Positions 24,540 through 33,863 of a stretch of DNA of 64,000 bases are shown here, piece after piece. The stretch is taken from positions 248,001 to 312,000 of the forward strand of contig JAHFSA010000003.1 of assembly GCA_023265995.1 (NCBI GenBank), written 5' to 3'. The notes under the pieces were generated by a model that worked only from the letters and a program-made list of their open reading frames with translations, did no database searches and was not told the DNA's origin. Source of the stretch: Perlucidibaca sp. Lineage in GTDB: Bacteria; Pseudomonadota; Gammaproteobacteria; Pseudomonadales; Moraxellaceae. The position numbers and the translations under genes were made by a program. The number at the start of each line of letters is the position of its first letter. Position 1 is the first letter of the stretch.

Positions 24540-26894
24540 ATGCGTACCAATCTGCCTGTCACCGGCCACGAACGTTTCCTGGGAGAGGGTGAGTTCATCC
24601 TGTCCCAGGCGGACCTGAAGGGTCATGTCACCTACATGAACCGCACCTTCATCGAGATGAGCGGCTTCACCGAAGCCGAACTGATGGGGCAGCCGCACAA
24701 CATCCTGCGCCACCCGGACATGCCGCCGGAAGCCTTCCGCGACTTCTGGAGCACGCTCAAGTCCGGCAAGTCCTGGAGCGGTCTGGTAAAGAACCGCTGC
24801 AAGAATGGCGACCACTACTGGGTGCAGGCCAATGCCTCGCCGATCTGGCAGAACGGCACCATGACCGGCTACATGTCGGTGCGTACGCGCCCTGACCGCA
24901 AGCTGGTCGAGCAGACCGAAGAGCTCTATCGCAAGATGCGCAATGGCGAGAGCAAGGTCACGCTGTGCGAAGGCAAGGTCATGCAGCCGGGCTGGCGCGG
25001 CAAGCTGCAAAAGATGACCGATATCAGCATCAAGAACCGCATGCTGATGACTTTTGCCATCGCCATGGCGATGTCGGCCGGTCTTGGCTATTACGCCATG
25101 CTCGGTCTGCCGGCCGGTACTGCCGTACGTGACAGTGCTGCCGCCGGCCTCGTTGCCGGTCTGGCCCTGCTGTCCTTCATGCTTTACCGAACCTATTCGG
25201 TGGTGTCGGCTCCGGTCGAGAAGATCCGCAAGCAGATGGTCGAGATCGCCAACGGCAACATGTCGCTGCTGGTCAACAAGGATCGCGCGGACGAGATCGG
25301 CGACATGTCCGACGCCTTCAAGTCCATGTTCATCAAGCTCCGCTTCGACATGGCGGACAGCCGCCGCACGGCTGATGCCGCTCAGCGCATGGGCTTCGCG
25401 CTCGACAACGTGTCCACCGTGGTGACCGTGTCGAACGAGGAAAACAACCTGATCTACATGAACCATGCCGGTCGTACCCTGCTGGAAGGCATCTTCCGCA
25501 GCGCGGCGGCAGTCGACAAGCTCTTCGGCCGACCGCTGGCCGAGTCGCTGGAAGACCCGGCGCTGCTGGCGATCACCCGCGGCAAGCTGGAGAAGCCGCA
25601 GCTGGCCGAAGGCCGTGTCGGCGACCGCATCATCCGTCTCGCCACCAGCCCGGTGATCGACGCCAAGGGTGTCTACCTGGGTCGCGTCTGCCAGTGGACC
25701 GACCGTACGGCTGAAATCGCTTCCGAGAAGGAAGTGGCGGCCCTGGTTGAAGCCGCTGCCGCCGGCGATTTCTCGCAGCGCATCGGTGTCGACAACAAGG
25801 AAGGTTTCTTCAAGACCCTGGCGGGCGACCTCAACGCCTTCGTGGAAGCTGCCGACAACGGTCTCAACGATGTCGTGCGTGTGCTCAATGCCCTGGCCCA
25901 GGGTGACCTGACGCAGACCATCGATCGTGAATACCGTGGCACCTTCGCGCAGATGAAGATCGACGCCAACGCCACCGTGAGCCAGCTCAAGCAGATCGTC
26001 GGCACCATCACCGATGCCACCGAGGCCATCAATAGCGCGGCCAAGGAAATCGCCGCCGGCAACGCCGATCTGTCGCGTCGCACCGAATCCCAGGCTGCCA
26101 GCCTGGAAGAGACGGCATCGAGCACGGAAGAGCTGACCAACACCGTGCGCAACAACGCCGACAATGCCACCCAGGCCAGCACGCTCGCCCGTACCTCGTC
26201 GGAAGTCGCCGATCGCGGCGGTCGCGTGGTCAGCGAAGTGGTGACCACCATGGGCGCCATCGCCGAGTCGTCGAGCAAGATCGCCGAGATCATCAGCGTC
26301 ATCGACGGCATCGCCTTCCAGACCAACATCCTGGCGCTCAACGCCGCTGTCGAAGCAGCGCGTGCCGGCGAGCAGGGTCGTGGTTTCGCGGTGGTTGCCG
26401 GTGAAGTGCGCAACCTGGCCCAGCGTTCGGCCTCGGCTGCCAAGGAAATCAAGGAGCTGATCTCGGAATCGGTGACCAAGGTCTCCAACGGCTACAAGCT
26501 GGTGGAAACCGCGGGCAAGACCATGGAAGAGATCGTGTCGTCGACGCAGCGTGTGTCCTCGATCATGAGCGACATCTCGGCTGCCTCGGAAGAACAGCGC
26601 ACCGGCATCATGCAGCTCAACCAGGCCATCACCAGCATGGACGAAACCACGCAGCAGAACGCCGCGCTGGTGGAAGAGGCTGCCGCTTCGGCGCAGTCCC
26701 TGGAAGACCAGGCTGCCAGCCTGACCCAGGCCGTCAGCGTGTTCCGCCTCGATGGTCGCAGCGAGAAGCCGTCCGCCGCCGGTCGCAAGGCCAGCAATGT
26801 CGAGCGTCTGCCGGTGCGTGCCTCAGCTCCGATGCGCGGCAAGTCCAAGTCGTCGGCCGCGGCCAAGCTCGATGACGAGTGGGAAGAGTTCTGA
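24540..26894 (+). CDS. Methyl-accepting chemotaxis protein with two PAS-like domains and a CheR-tether tail
   Basis: A 784-residue receptor. An Aer-like PAS (about 18-115: [34 protein letters not shown]) is followed by two close hydrophobic segments (about 168-215), a HAMP, a second PAS-like domain (about 285-385), a HAMP-like linker and the kinase-control hairpin, whose tip is [20 protein letters not shown]. No periplasmic ligand domain, so it senses from inside, probably redox or energy state via a bound flavin or heme (inference). The C-terminus ends DEWEEF, resembling the NWETF pentapeptide that tethers CheR/CheB. Confidence 0.92.
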   Translation: MRTNLPVTGHERFLGEGEFILSQADLKGHVTYMNRTFIEMSGFTEAELMGQPHNILRHPDMPPEAFRDFWSTLKSGKSWSGLVKNRCKNGDHYWVQANASPIWQNGTMTGYMSVRTRPDRKLVEQTEELYRKMRNGESKVTLCEGKVMQPGWRGKLQKMTDISIKNRMLMTFAIAMAMSAGLGYYAMLGLPAGTAVRDSAAAGLVAGLALLSFMLYRTYSVVSAPVEKIRKQMVEIANGNMSLLVNKDRADEIGDMSDAFKSMFIKLRFDMADSRRTADAAQRMGFALDNVSTVVTVSNEENNLIYMNHAGRTLLEGIFRSAAAVDKLFGRPLAESLEDPALLAITRGKLEKPQLAEGRVGDRIIRLATSPVIDAKGVYLGRVCQWTDRTAEIASEKEVAALVEAAAAGDFSQRIGVDNKEGFFKTLAGDLNAFVEAADNGLNDVVRVLNALAQGDLTQTIDREYRGTFAQMKIDANATVSQLKQIVGTITDATEAINSAAKEIAAGNADLSRRTESQAASLEETASSTEELTNTVRNNADNATQASTLARTSSEVADRGGRVVSEVVTTMGAIAESSSKIAEIISVIDGIAFQTNILALNAAVEAARAGEQGRGFAVVAGEVRNLAQRSASAAKEIKELISESVTKVSNGYKLVETAGKTMEEIVSSTQRVSSIMSDISAASEEQRTGIMQLNQAITSMDETTQQNAALVEEAAASAQSLEDQAASLTQAVSVFRLDGRSEKPSAAGRKASNVERLPVRASAPMRGKSKSSAAAKLDDEWEEF

Positions 26895-26915
26895 GCAGAG
26901 TTGCAAGCGCTGAAC

Positions 26916-26938
26916 CCCGGGGGCGTCTTGCCCCCGGG
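26916..26938 (+). other. Strong hairpin between the receptor gene and cheR
   Basis: CCCGGGGGC, loop GTCTT, GCCCCCGGG. A very stable 9-bp stem in the 67-base gap, without a T-run. It may be an attenuator or an mRNA stabiliser that lowers cheR relative to the receptor. Confidence 0.5.
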
Positions 26939-26961
26939 TACCCTGTCTGGCAAGGATGATC

Positions 26962-27804
26962 ATGAAACCCCACGTCAGCGTGCTCGAAAAAGAGCGCATC
27001 TTCGATTTCAGCCAGCACGACTTCAAGGCCGTGCAGCGACTGATCTATGAGCATGCCGGCATCCGCCTTTCGGATGCCAAGCATGACATGGTCTACAGTC
27101 GCATCATCCGGCGCCTGCGCGCGACCGGGCTGAGCAGCTTCAGCCAATACCTGACGCTGATCGAAAGCGATGCCGGCGAGTGGGAGTCCTTCGTCAACAG
27201 TCTGACCACCAACCTCACGGCATTCTTCCGCGAGGAATACCATTTTCCCATCCTCGCCGAGTTGCTGCGGCGCAAGGCCGGACGCCCCATACGCATCTGG
27301 TGCAGCGCCGCTTCGACCGGCGAGGAGCCGTATTCACTGGCCATGACCGCGCTCGACGTGCTCGGTGGCCAGGCCGACAAGGTCGAGATCATTGCCACCG
27401 ACATCGACACCAGCGTGCTGGCGCGAGCCGAGGCCGGGGTCTATGCCGCCGAGCGCATCGAGAAGATAGAGCCGCGCTACCAGCGCTATTTCCTGCGTGG
27501 CACCGGCAGTCGCAGCGGCTTCGTGCGCGTGAAGCCGGAGGTGCAGCAGCTGGTCAGTTTTCGCCAGCTCAACCTGTTGTCGCCGGACTGGCCGCTGGAG
27601 GGCGAGTTCGATGCGCTGTTCTGCCGCAATGTGCTGATCTATTTCGACAAGGACACGCAGCGTCGTGTGCTTGAGCGCTTTGTGCCCTACATGACGCCCG
27701 ACGCCTTGCTCTTCGTCGGTCATTCCGAATCGCTGCTGCATCTTGGCGATCTCTTCCGCCTGCGCGGCAAGACGGTCTACGAATTGCGCGGGCATGGCCG
27801 ATGA
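26962..27804 (+). CDS. cheR: Chemotaxis methyltransferase CheR
   Basis: A 280-residue SAM-dependent glutamate methyltransferase acting on receptors. The N-terminal helical domain (about 10-75) contains RLIYEHAGIRLSDAKHDMVY. The catalytic domain has SLTTNLTAFFREEYHF, the SAM motif IWCSAASTGEEPYSLAM, ATDID and CRNVLIYFD. The frame begins at an ATG at 26956, but that overlaps AAGGA (26952-26956), which is the RBS for the ATG at 26962. It overlaps cheD by 4 bases. Confidence 0.95.
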   Translation: MKPHVSVLEKERIFDFSQHDFKAVQRLIYEHAGIRLSDAKHDMVYSRIIRRLRATGLSSFSQYLTLIESDAGEWESFVNSLTTNLTAFFREEYHFPILAELLRRKAGRPIRIWCSAASTGEEPYSLAMTALDVLGGQADKVEIIATDIDTSVLARAEAGVYAAERIEKIEPRYQRYFLRGTGSRSGFVRVKPEVQQLVSFRQLNLLSPDWPLEGEFDALFCRNVLIYFDKDTQRRVLERFVPYMTPDALLFVGHSESLLHLGDLFRLRGKTVYELRGHGR

Positions 27805-28409
27805 CCATGAACCGCAGCCGCCAGCGTGCGCCGCTGCCTGGTGACGAGGCGCTTGCCAGCGCGCGTTTTCATGACCATCAGCTGCAGTGCGAAGTGGTCA
27901 AGATCATGCCCGGCGAGCTCTTTGTCGCTTCCGGGCGCATCGCCCTGGCGACCGTGCTCGGTTCCTGCGTGTCGGCCTGCATCTGGGATCCGGTAACGCG
28001 CATCGGAGGCATGAATCATTTCATGCTGGCCGAGGGTCGGGTGGAAAGCGGCAACAGCGAGAGCATGCGTTACGGACGTTTCGCCATGGACACCCTGATC
28101 GAGCATGTGGTGGCGGCCGGCGCACTGCGTCACTGCCTGCAGGCCAAGGTCTTCGGCGGTGGCCAGGTGCTGCGTCAGCGTCTGAGCCAGAACGACATTG
28201 GCGGTGACAACGCCCGTTTCGTCCTCGATTACCTGGAAGAGCAGGGCATAGAGGTGGTTGCCCAGGATCTCGGCGACGTTTGCCCGCGCAAGCTCTATTT
28301 CTTTCCCGATACCGGTCGTGTGCTGTTGCGTCGTTTGCCAACCGACGCCAGCGAAGTCGTTCTGCGCGAGGAGCAGGCGTACCGGCAACGCATAGTTCAC
28401 GAGGCATGA
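27801..28409 (+). CDS. cheD: Chemoreceptor glutamine deamidase CheD
   Basis: A 202-residue deamidase that converts receptor Gln to Glu. The catalytic triad context is present: TVLGSCVSACIWD with the nucleophile Cys, GGMNHFML with the His, and the conserved Thr. CheD often partners with CheC or CheX, which fits the CheX-like gene in this operon. It starts within the ATGA overlap with cheR and ends one base before cheB. Confidence 0.95.
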   Translation: MTMNRSRQRAPLPGDEALASARFHDHQLQCEVVKIMPGELFVASGRIALATVLGSCVSACIWDPVTRIGGMNHFMLAEGRVESGNSESMRYGRFAMDTLIEHVVAAGALRHCLQAKVFGGGQVLRQRLSQNDIGGDNARFVLDYLEEQGIEVVAQDLGDVCPRKLYFFPDTGRVLLRRLPTDASEVVLREEQAYRQRIVHEA

Positions 28410-28410
28410 C

Positions 28411-29502
28411 ATGGCCCAGCCAAGCAACGACTTCAAAGCGGCAACCGACAGCCACATTCGCGTGCTGGTGGTCGATGACTCGCCATCCATGCGCCTGCTG
28501 CTGCAGGAAATGATCAATCACGAGAGCGACATGCGCGTGGTCGGCAGCGCGCCTGATCCGCATGCCGCGCGCGAGCTGATCAAGCAGCTCAGGCCGGATC
28601 TGGTCACGCTCGACATCGAGATGCCGGGCATGAACGGCCTCGATTTCCTCGATCGTCTGATGCGTCTCAACCCCTTGCCGGTGCTGATGATTTCAAGCCG
28701 GACCACGGAGGGCAGCGAGCAGACCCTGCACGCGCTCGAACTGGGTGCGGTGGACATTGTGCACAAGCGCAGCCTGTCGGCGAAAAGCGACTTTGCCGCC
28801 ATGGCCGCCGAGGTCACCGGCAAGATCCGCCAGGCCTGCCAGGCCATGGGCCAGCTGCAGCGCCAGAACCGCCTGCAACTGGCGGTGCCGCAGGCCATGG
28901 TGCATGCCGGCACGGCCTTCGGGCGGCGCAAGGTGCTCTTCGTCGGCGCTTCGACCGGCGGCACCGAGGCCATCAAGAGCCTGCTTGAAGTGCTGCCGCC
29001 GCAATGCCCGCCGGTACTGCTGGCGCAGCACATGCCGGAGGATTTCACGGCGCGCTTCGCCAAGCGCATGAACGACTGTTGCGCCATCCGCGTCAAGGAG
29101 GCCGTTCATGGCGAGCGCCTGCAGACCGGCTGGGCCTATATCGCTCCGGGGCATTCGCATTTGCTGGTCAAGCGCCTGTCCGACGGCGGCTACGAGACGC
29201 GTCTGTCCGATGCCCCCGAGGTCAATCGCCACCGACCCTCGGTGGATGTGCTCTTCGATTCGGCTGCCAGCGAGGTCGGTCGTCATGCCGCTGCCGTGCT
29301 GCTCACCGGCATGGGCAAGGATGGCGCCGCCGGCCTGCTGCGCATGCTCCAGGCCGGCGCCCATACGCTGACCCAGAGCGCGGCCAGCTGCGTGGTCTAC
29401 GGCATGCCCAAGGCTGCCGTCGAGCTCGGCGCCTCGGTCGGCGAGGGCACTCCGGCGCAACTGGCGGAGATGGCGCTGACCGCGCTCGCCGCTCCTGACT
29501 GA
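28411..29502 (+). CDS. cheB: Chemotaxis methylesterase/deamidase CheB
   Basis: A 363-residue response regulator with enzyme output. The receiver domain (about 15-135) has the acidic pair and phosphoacceptor Asp68 in LDIEMPGMNG. The C-terminal methylesterase has GASTGGTEAI (Ser), QHMPEDFT (His) and LLTGMGKDGA (Asp). It removes receptor methyl groups when phosphorylated by CheA. Last gene of the che operon. 198 bases separate it from fliL. Confidence 0.95.
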   Translation: MAQPSNDFKAATDSHIRVLVVDDSPSMRLLLQEMINHESDMRVVGSAPDPHAARELIKQLRPDLVTLDIEMPGMNGLDFLDRLMRLNPLPVLMISSRTTEGSEQTLHALELGAVDIVHKRSLSAKSDFAAMAAEVTGKIRQACQAMGQLQRQNRLQLAVPQAMVHAGTAFGRRKVLFVGASTGGTEAIKSLLEVLPPQCPPVLLAQHMPEDFTARFAKRMNDCCAIRVKEAVHGERLQTGWAYIAPGHSHLLVKRLSDGGYETRLSDAPEVNRHRPSVDVLFDSAASEVGRHAAAVLLTGMGKDGAAGLLRMLQAGAHTLTQSAASCVVYGMPKAAVELGASVGEGTPAQLAEMALTALAAPD

Positions 29503-29627
29503 CGAAGTCCTGACGTCGTGGTGCCGGCAGTTCGCCGGCCCGGCGTCACGGAATTTTGACGTTGTCGTGGCTGGTGCCGGCGCGCTGACGTAATTTCTCC
29601 GGCACGTTTTCGCAATTCATTGTTTTA
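29503..29627. other. cheB-fliL gap with repeated TGACGT and a hairpin
   Basis: TGACGT occurs at 29511, 29557 and 29586. GCCGGC-AGTTC-GCCGGC at 29523-29539 is a small stem that may end the che transcript. GTCA at 29545-29548 and TGAC at 29557-29560 form a palindrome loosely like a FleQ site but two bases too long. The role is open. Confidence 0.3.
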
Positions 29628-29658
29628 ATTGATAAAAATAATTGGCATGTGAGTTGCT
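29628..29658 (+). promoter_or_regulatory. RpoN (sigma-54) promoter of the fliL operon with upstream AT box
   Basis: TGGCATG-TGAG-TTGCT (29643-29658) matches the -24/-12 consensus TGGCACG-N4-TTGCW with 12-base GG-to-GC spacing. Four bases upstream is ATTGATAAAAA (29628-29638), repeated at the same distance in front of the flgB promoter. fliL starts 43 bases downstream. Confidence 0.85.
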
Positions 29659-29700
29659 TTGCTGGTGCATGGCCCATACCGGGCCGCTCGGGAAAGCATC

Positions 29701-30168
29701 ATGTCAAAGAAAGTCGTCATTCTCGCCCTCGTCGGATTGCTGGTGCTGGCAGGCACCATGGTCGGCACCCTGTTCCTGGCCAAGCAGTTCCTGTTCAAGC
29801 CCGAAGCCGGCCATCAGGCCGCCGCTGCGCCCGAGGCGCCCAAGGTCAGGGATCCCATCTATCAGAGCGTTGATCCGGCCTTCGTGGTCAACATCCTCGA
29901 TGGCGAGCGCTATCGCTATCTGCAGGTGCAGATCGACGTCATGAGCCGCGATCCGGCGGCCATTGCCCGCTTCGAGAAGTACCTGCCGCGCCTCAAGGGC
30001 GAGCTCAACATGCTGTTCAGCGCCATCACCAGCGAGCAGGCGCATGCTGCCGACGGTCGCCAGGGCCTGCAGAAGAGCACGCTCGAGGCCGTCAACCGTG
30101 TTCTCGTGGAGGAGTCGGGCGCTGGCGGCATTGAGGCGGTCTACTTCACCAAGTTCGTGGTTCAGTGA
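29701..30168 (+). CDS. fliL: Flagellar basal-body-associated protein FliL
   Basis: A 155-residue single-span inner-membrane protein that supports stator function. The membrane helix is at about 4-27 (VVILALVGLLVLAGTMVGTL). The periplasmic part is stomatin-like, with DPAFVVNILDGERYRYLQV and the usual C-terminal IEAVYFTKFVVQ. First gene of the fliLMNOPQR-flhBAF-fleN-fliA run, with an RpoN promoter just upstream. The ATG at 29701 is preferred over an earlier in-frame start at 29659, which lies on the -12 region. Confidence 0.93.
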   Translation: MSKKVVILALVGLLVLAGTMVGTLFLAKQFLFKPEAGHQAAAAPEAPKVRDPIYQSVDPAFVVNILDGERYRYLQVQIDVMSRDPAAIARFEKYLPRLKGELNMLFSAITSEQAHAADGRQGLQKSTLEAVNRVLVEESGAGGIEAVYFTKFVVQ

Positions 30169-30178
30169 GGAGCCGGCC

Positions 30179-31156
30179 ATGAACGACATTCTCGAACCGG
30201 CCGAACTCGACGCTCTCATGGGTGGCATCAAGGACGACGCTGCCGGCGGCAATGACGCCGGCGCCACCTCCGGCAATGACCGCTACGACTTCGCCACCCA
30301 GGACTATGCCGTGCAGCGTCTGATGCCGGCGCTGTCGCTGGTGCAGACGCAGTTCTCGGAAGCGCTCAAGCAGCGCCTGCGTCAGCTCATTCCGGATCTC
30401 GAAAGCGTGCGCGCCGAGCGTGTCGCGGTCATGAAGTTCGGCGAGCTGCAGCGCATGCTGACGCCGCCCTGCGACATCAACATGATTTCGGCGGCACCGC
30501 TGGCGGCACCGCTTTACCTGATGTTCGAGGCCGATCTGGTGTTCGCCCTGGTCGATCATTTCTTCGGTGGTCAGGGTGGCAGCGGCAGCAAGCGCCTGCA
30601 GGCCGAGTTCTCGCCGTCGGAAAACCGTTTCATGCAGCAACTGGCGCGGGCGCTGCTGCCGGATCTGGCGCAGAGCTGGCACAGCGTGGTCGAGATCAGC
30701 CCGCAGCTGGTCGAGCGCCACAACGACCTGCGCTTTGTCGACGGCCTGCAGCAGCGAGACACGGTGCTGGCCACGCGTTTCGTCATCACGCTGCCGGGTC
30801 TGGAGTCGGCGATCTGGCTGCTGGTGCCCTGGGCCGCCATCGACCCGTTCCGCGAGCAGCTCGGCGGCCATGGCCGCGCCAGCCGCCAGGATCACGACGA
30901 CCAGTGGCGCCACCGCCTGCTGCAGGGCGTCGAGGCCGCCAATCTGGAAGTGGTGGCGCGTCTGAGCCAGACCGCCATGCCGCTGTCGCGGGTGTCGCGC
31001 CTGCGTGTCGGTGATGTCATTCCCATTGATTCGCCGCAGGGCGTGACCGTGCTGGTCGAGTCCATGGCGCTGCTGGCCGGCACCTTCGGCAGCCACCAGG
31101 GCCAGCTGGCCGTGAAGGTCGGCAACTGCATCAACCCCTTGTCCACGCACCTCTGA
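30179..31156 (+). CDS. fliM: Flagellar motor switch protein FliM
   Basis: A 325-residue C-ring protein. The N-terminal CheY-P-binding peptide is AELDALMGG (consensus EIDALL). The middle domain has CDINMISAAPL and FFGGQGGSGS, and the C-terminal SpoA domain has LRVGDVIPID and KVGNCIN. It starts 10 bases after fliL with GAGGAG as RBS. It connects CheY-P to FliG and FliN. Confidence 0.95.
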   Translation: MNDILEPAELDALMGGIKDDAAGGNDAGATSGNDRYDFATQDYAVQRLMPALSLVQTQFSEALKQRLRQLIPDLESVRAERVAVMKFGELQRMLTPPCDINMISAAPLAAPLYLMFEADLVFALVDHFFGGQGGSGSKRLQAEFSPSENRFMQQLARALLPDLAQSWHSVVEISPQLVERHNDLRFVDGLQQRDTVLATRFVITLPGLESAIWLLVPWAAIDPFREQLGGHGRASRQDHDDQWRHRLLQGVEAANLEVVARLSQTAMPLSRVSRLRVGDVIPIDSPQGVTVLVESMALLAGTFGSHQGQLAVKVGNCINPLSTHL

Positions 31157-31179
31157 GCCACCAGAAAGAGAGCCGCATC

Positions 31180-31542
31180 ATGTTTGAAGACAACCAGAAC
31201 ACCACCGCCGATGCCTCGCTGCAGCCGGCAGGCCTCAAGGAACTGCAGGGCCAGGCCGGTCCGGCACCGCGCGAAGCCGCCAACCTCAACCTCGACATGA
31301 TTCTCGATGTCAGCGTGACGGTCTCCATCGAGGTCGGCCGTGCGCGCATGAGCATCAACGACCTGCTCAAGCTCAGCCAGGGCGCCATCATCGAGCTCGA
31401 CCGCATGGCAGGCGAACCGCTGGATGTGCTGGTCAACGGCACGCTGGTGGCACGCGGCGAGATCGTCGTGGTGCGCGACAAGTTCGGCATCATGCTGACC
31501 GAGGTGGTCAGTCCCGAAGAGCGTCTGCGCAGACTGCGCTGA
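31180..31542 (+). CDS. fliN: Flagellar motor switch protein FliN
   Basis: A 120-residue C-ring protein with one SpoA domain (about 40-115): LDVSVTVSIEVGRARMSI, LSQGAIIELDRMAGEPLDVL and GEIVVVRDKFGIMLTEV. The variable N-terminal 35 residues are hydrophilic, as is common. It sits between fliM and fliO with a normal RBS (AAAGAGAG). Confidence 0.96.
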   Translation: MFEDNQNTTADASLQPAGLKELQGQAGPAPREAANLNLDMILDVSVTVSIEVGRARMSINDLLKLSQGAIIELDRMAGEPLDVLVNGTLVARGEIVVVRDKFGIMLTEVVSPEERLRRLR

Positions 31543-31554
31543 GGGGATGCCGTC

Positions 31555-32016
31555 ATGACCTTTTCCCTTGCCCGCCTGTCCCGCTGCCTGCTGCCGATGG
31601 CCGTCCTGTCCGCCGCTTCCGTGGCGCAGGCGGCTCCGCAGCAGGTGCATGTGGCGCCGCTGTCGCTGGGCAGCGTGTTCTCCGTGCTCTTCGGCCTCGT
31701 CGTGGTGGTCAGCCTGCTGCTCGGCACGGCCTGGCTGCTGCGCCGTTTCCAGGGTCTGCAGCAGGGTGCTCCGAGCATGATCCAGCCGGTGGCGCAGATG
31801 CAGCTCGGTCTCAAGGAGCGCGTGCTGCTGATCCGCATCGATCAGGAAAACGTGCTGATCGGCTGCACGCCGCAGGGCATACGCGCGCTGCATGCCTGGC
31901 AGGGACCGATGCCGCAGGGCCTGACTGCGCCTGCCGCGCAGACGCCGTTTGGCGCTGTCGCCGGTGCTCCCTTCGTCGAGCAGCTCAAGCGCCTGCTCGC
32001 GGAGCGCAAGTCATGA
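31555..32016 (+). CDS. fliO: Flagellar export assembly factor FliO
   Basis: A 153-residue protein that helps assemble the FliP ring. An N-terminal signal-like segment (about 1-26, SVAQA) is followed by a membrane helix (about 40-62: VFSVLFGLVVVVSLLLGTAW) and a cytoplasmic domain with MQLGLKERVLLIRIDQENVLIG. Short compared with some homologues but complete. It overlaps fliP by 4 bases (ATGA). Confidence 0.9.
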   Translation: MTFSLARLSRCLLPMAVLSAASVAQAAPQQVHVAPLSLGSVFSVLFGLVVVVSLLLGTAWLLRRFQGLQQGAPSMIQPVAQMQLGLKERVLLIRIDQENVLIGCTPQGIRALHAWQGPMPQGLTAPAAQTPFGAVAGAPFVEQLKRLLAERKS

Positions 32017-32777
32017 GCGCGCCGGCCATGAAGCGCTGGTCGCTGCTGGCCGGCCTGGCCATGCTGCTGCTCACGCCGGCAGCGGCCTGGGCCGAGAGCA
32101 AGGGCATGCCGCTGGTCTCGGTCAGCCGCAATGCCGCGGGTGGTCAGGACTACAGCGTGCCGATCCAGATTCTCGGCATCATGACCATCATGACGCTGCT
32201 GCCGGCCATGCTGCTCGGCATGACCGCCTTCACCCGCATCATCATCGTGCTGGCGCTGCTGCGTCAGGCCCTGGGCACCGGCCAGACGCCGTCCAACCAG
32301 GTGCTGCTCAGCGCCTCGCTGTTCCTGACCCTGTTCGTCATGAGCCCGGTGCTGCAGCAGGTTCACCAGGACGCCATCGTGCCCTACATGAACGACACCC
32401 TGGCTTTCGAGCCGGCGCTGCAGAAGGCCGCCACGCCCCTGCGCAAGTTCATGATGGCGCAGACGCGCGAGGACGACATCGCGCTCTTCGCCGGCATCGC
32501 CAAGGCCGGCAGCTTCGAGACCCCGGATGACGTGCCGTTCCCGGTGCTGGCCGCGTCCTTCCTGACCAGCGAACTGAAGACCGCGTTCCAGATCGGCTTC
32601 CTGCTCTTCATTCCCTTCATCGTGATCGACCTGGTGGTGGCCAGCGTGCTCATGGCCATGGGCATGATGATGCTGTCGCCGATGATGGTGTCGCTGCCTT
32701 TCAAGATCATGCTCTTCGTGCTCATCGACGGCTGGGCCCTGCTCATGGGTTCGCTGGCCGGCAGCTTTCAGACCTGA
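32013..32777 (+). CDS. fliP: Flagellar type III export gate protein FliP
   Basis: A 254-residue export-gate subunit. Cleavable N-terminus (about 1-27), then TMLPAMLLG-type helix, MTAFTRIIIVLALLRQALGT, the LTLFVMSP helix, and the C-terminal IGFLLFIPFIVIDLVVAS with MMVSLPFKIMLFVLIDGW. All the conserved FliP blocks are present. Translation is coupled to fliO. Confidence 0.97.
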   Translation: MSAPAMKRWSLLAGLAMLLLTPAAAWAESKGMPLVSVSRNAAGGQDYSVPIQILGIMTIMTLLPAMLLGMTAFTRIIIVLALLRQALGTGQTPSNQVLLSASLFLTLFVMSPVLQQVHQDAIVPYMNDTLAFEPALQKAATPLRKFMMAQTREDDIALFAGIAKAGSFETPDDVPFPVLAASFLTSELKTAFQIGFLLFIPFIVIDLVVASVLMAMGMMMLSPMMVSLPFKIMLFVLIDGWALLMGSLAGSFQT

Positions 32778-32785
32778 GGTGCGAC

Positions 32786-33055
32786 ATGACGCCTGACATG
32801 GTGATCGAAATCGGCCGCCAGGCCCTCATCGTGACCGCACTGATCTCGGCGCCGCTGCTGATCTCTGCGCTCATCGCCGGTCTTCTCATCGGCCTGTTCC
32901 AGGCCGCCACGCAGATCCAGGACATGACGCTGAGCTTCATTCCCAAGCTCATCGTGTTGATCATCGCCCTCGGCCTGACCGGGCACTGGATGCTGCGTCT
33001 GCTCATCGACTACACGCGCAACCTGTTCGGGATGATCCCGGGCATGGGCAGCTGA
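32786..33055 (+). CDS. fliQ: Flagellar type III export gate protein FliQ
   Basis: An 89-residue protein with two membrane helices (about 15-40 and 50-72). Conserved parts: AGLLIGLFQAATQIQDMTLS and FIPKLIVLIIAL. It forms the export gate with FliP and FliR. The gap to fliP is 8 bases. Confidence 0.97.
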   Translation: MTPDMVIEIGRQALIVTALISAPLLISALIAGLLIGLFQAATQIQDMTLSFIPKLIVLIIALGLTGHWMLRLLIDYTRNLFGMIPGMGS

Positions 33056-33056
33056 A

Positions 33057-33863
33057 ATGACGGGGCAGGGCATGGTCTTCTCGGATGTGCAGATCGCGAC
33101 CTGGCTGAGCGCCTGGTGGCTGCCGTTCGCGCGCATCGCCGCCGCCATGATGGCGGCGCCGCTGTTCGGCCATCGCCTGATTCCGCCGCAGGTGCGCCTG
33201 GCCGTGGCGCTGTCGCTGTCGACCCTGCTGGTGCCCTGGCAGCCGGCGCTGCCCGACTTCAATCCGCTCAGCCTGCAGGGCGTGCTGATGACCGCCAACG
33301 AGCTCGTGCTCGGCGTCTGTCTCGGCTTCCTGCTGCAGCTGGTGTTCGAGGCCGTGCTCTTCGCCGGCCAGTTCGTCGCCACCGGCATGGGCCTCGGTTT
33401 CGCCACCCTGGTCGATCAGCAGCAGGGCATTTCCGTGGCCGTGGTCGGCCAGTTCCTCATGCTCATGACCATGCTGCTGTTCCTGGCCATGAACGGACAT
33501 CTCGCCTTCATCCGCTTCATCGCCGACAGCTTCCAGGCCTGGCCGGCCGGCACCGCCACGATCAGCCCGGACAGCATGCAGCTGGTGCTCAAGGCCATAG
33601 GCAGCATGCTTCGCGGCGCCCTCGGCATCGCCTTGCCGGCGGTGATCGCGCTGCTGGTGGTGCAGATCGCCATGGGTGTGGTCAGCCGCGCCTCGCCGAC
33701 GCTGAACCTGTTCGCGGTCGGCTTTCCGGTCACGCTCATGCTCGGTCTGATCGTGATGGAGCGCACCTTGCCGGCCCTGCGTCCGCAGGTCGAGCGCATG
33801 TTCGGTGACGCTTTCGAAACCATGAGCCAGCTACTGGAGACGGGCAGACATGTCAGCCAGTGA
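33057..33863 (+). CDS. fliR: Flagellar type III export gate protein FliR
   Basis: A 268-residue polytopic export-gate protein with about six helices. PFARIAAAMMAAPLFGHRLI, ELVLGVCLGFLLQLVFEAV and ASPTLNLFAVGFPVTLMLGL are typical FliR segments. The ATG at 33057 follows fliQ by one base; the ATG at 33072 (GGGGCAGGG upstream) is a possible alternative. It overlaps flhB by 14 bases. Confidence 0.95.
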   Translation: MTGQGMVFSDVQIATWLSAWWLPFARIAAAMMAAPLFGHRLIPPQVRLAVALSLSTLLVPWQPALPDFNPLSLQGVLMTANELVLGVCLGFLLQLVFEAVLFAGQFVATGMGLGFATLVDQQQGISVAVVGQFLMLMTMLLFLAMNGHLAFIRFIADSFQAWPAGTATISPDSMQLVLKAIGSMLRGALGIALPAVIALLVVQIAMGVVSRASPTLNLFAVGFPVTLMLGLIVMERTLPALRPQVERMFGDAFETMSQLLETGRHVSQ

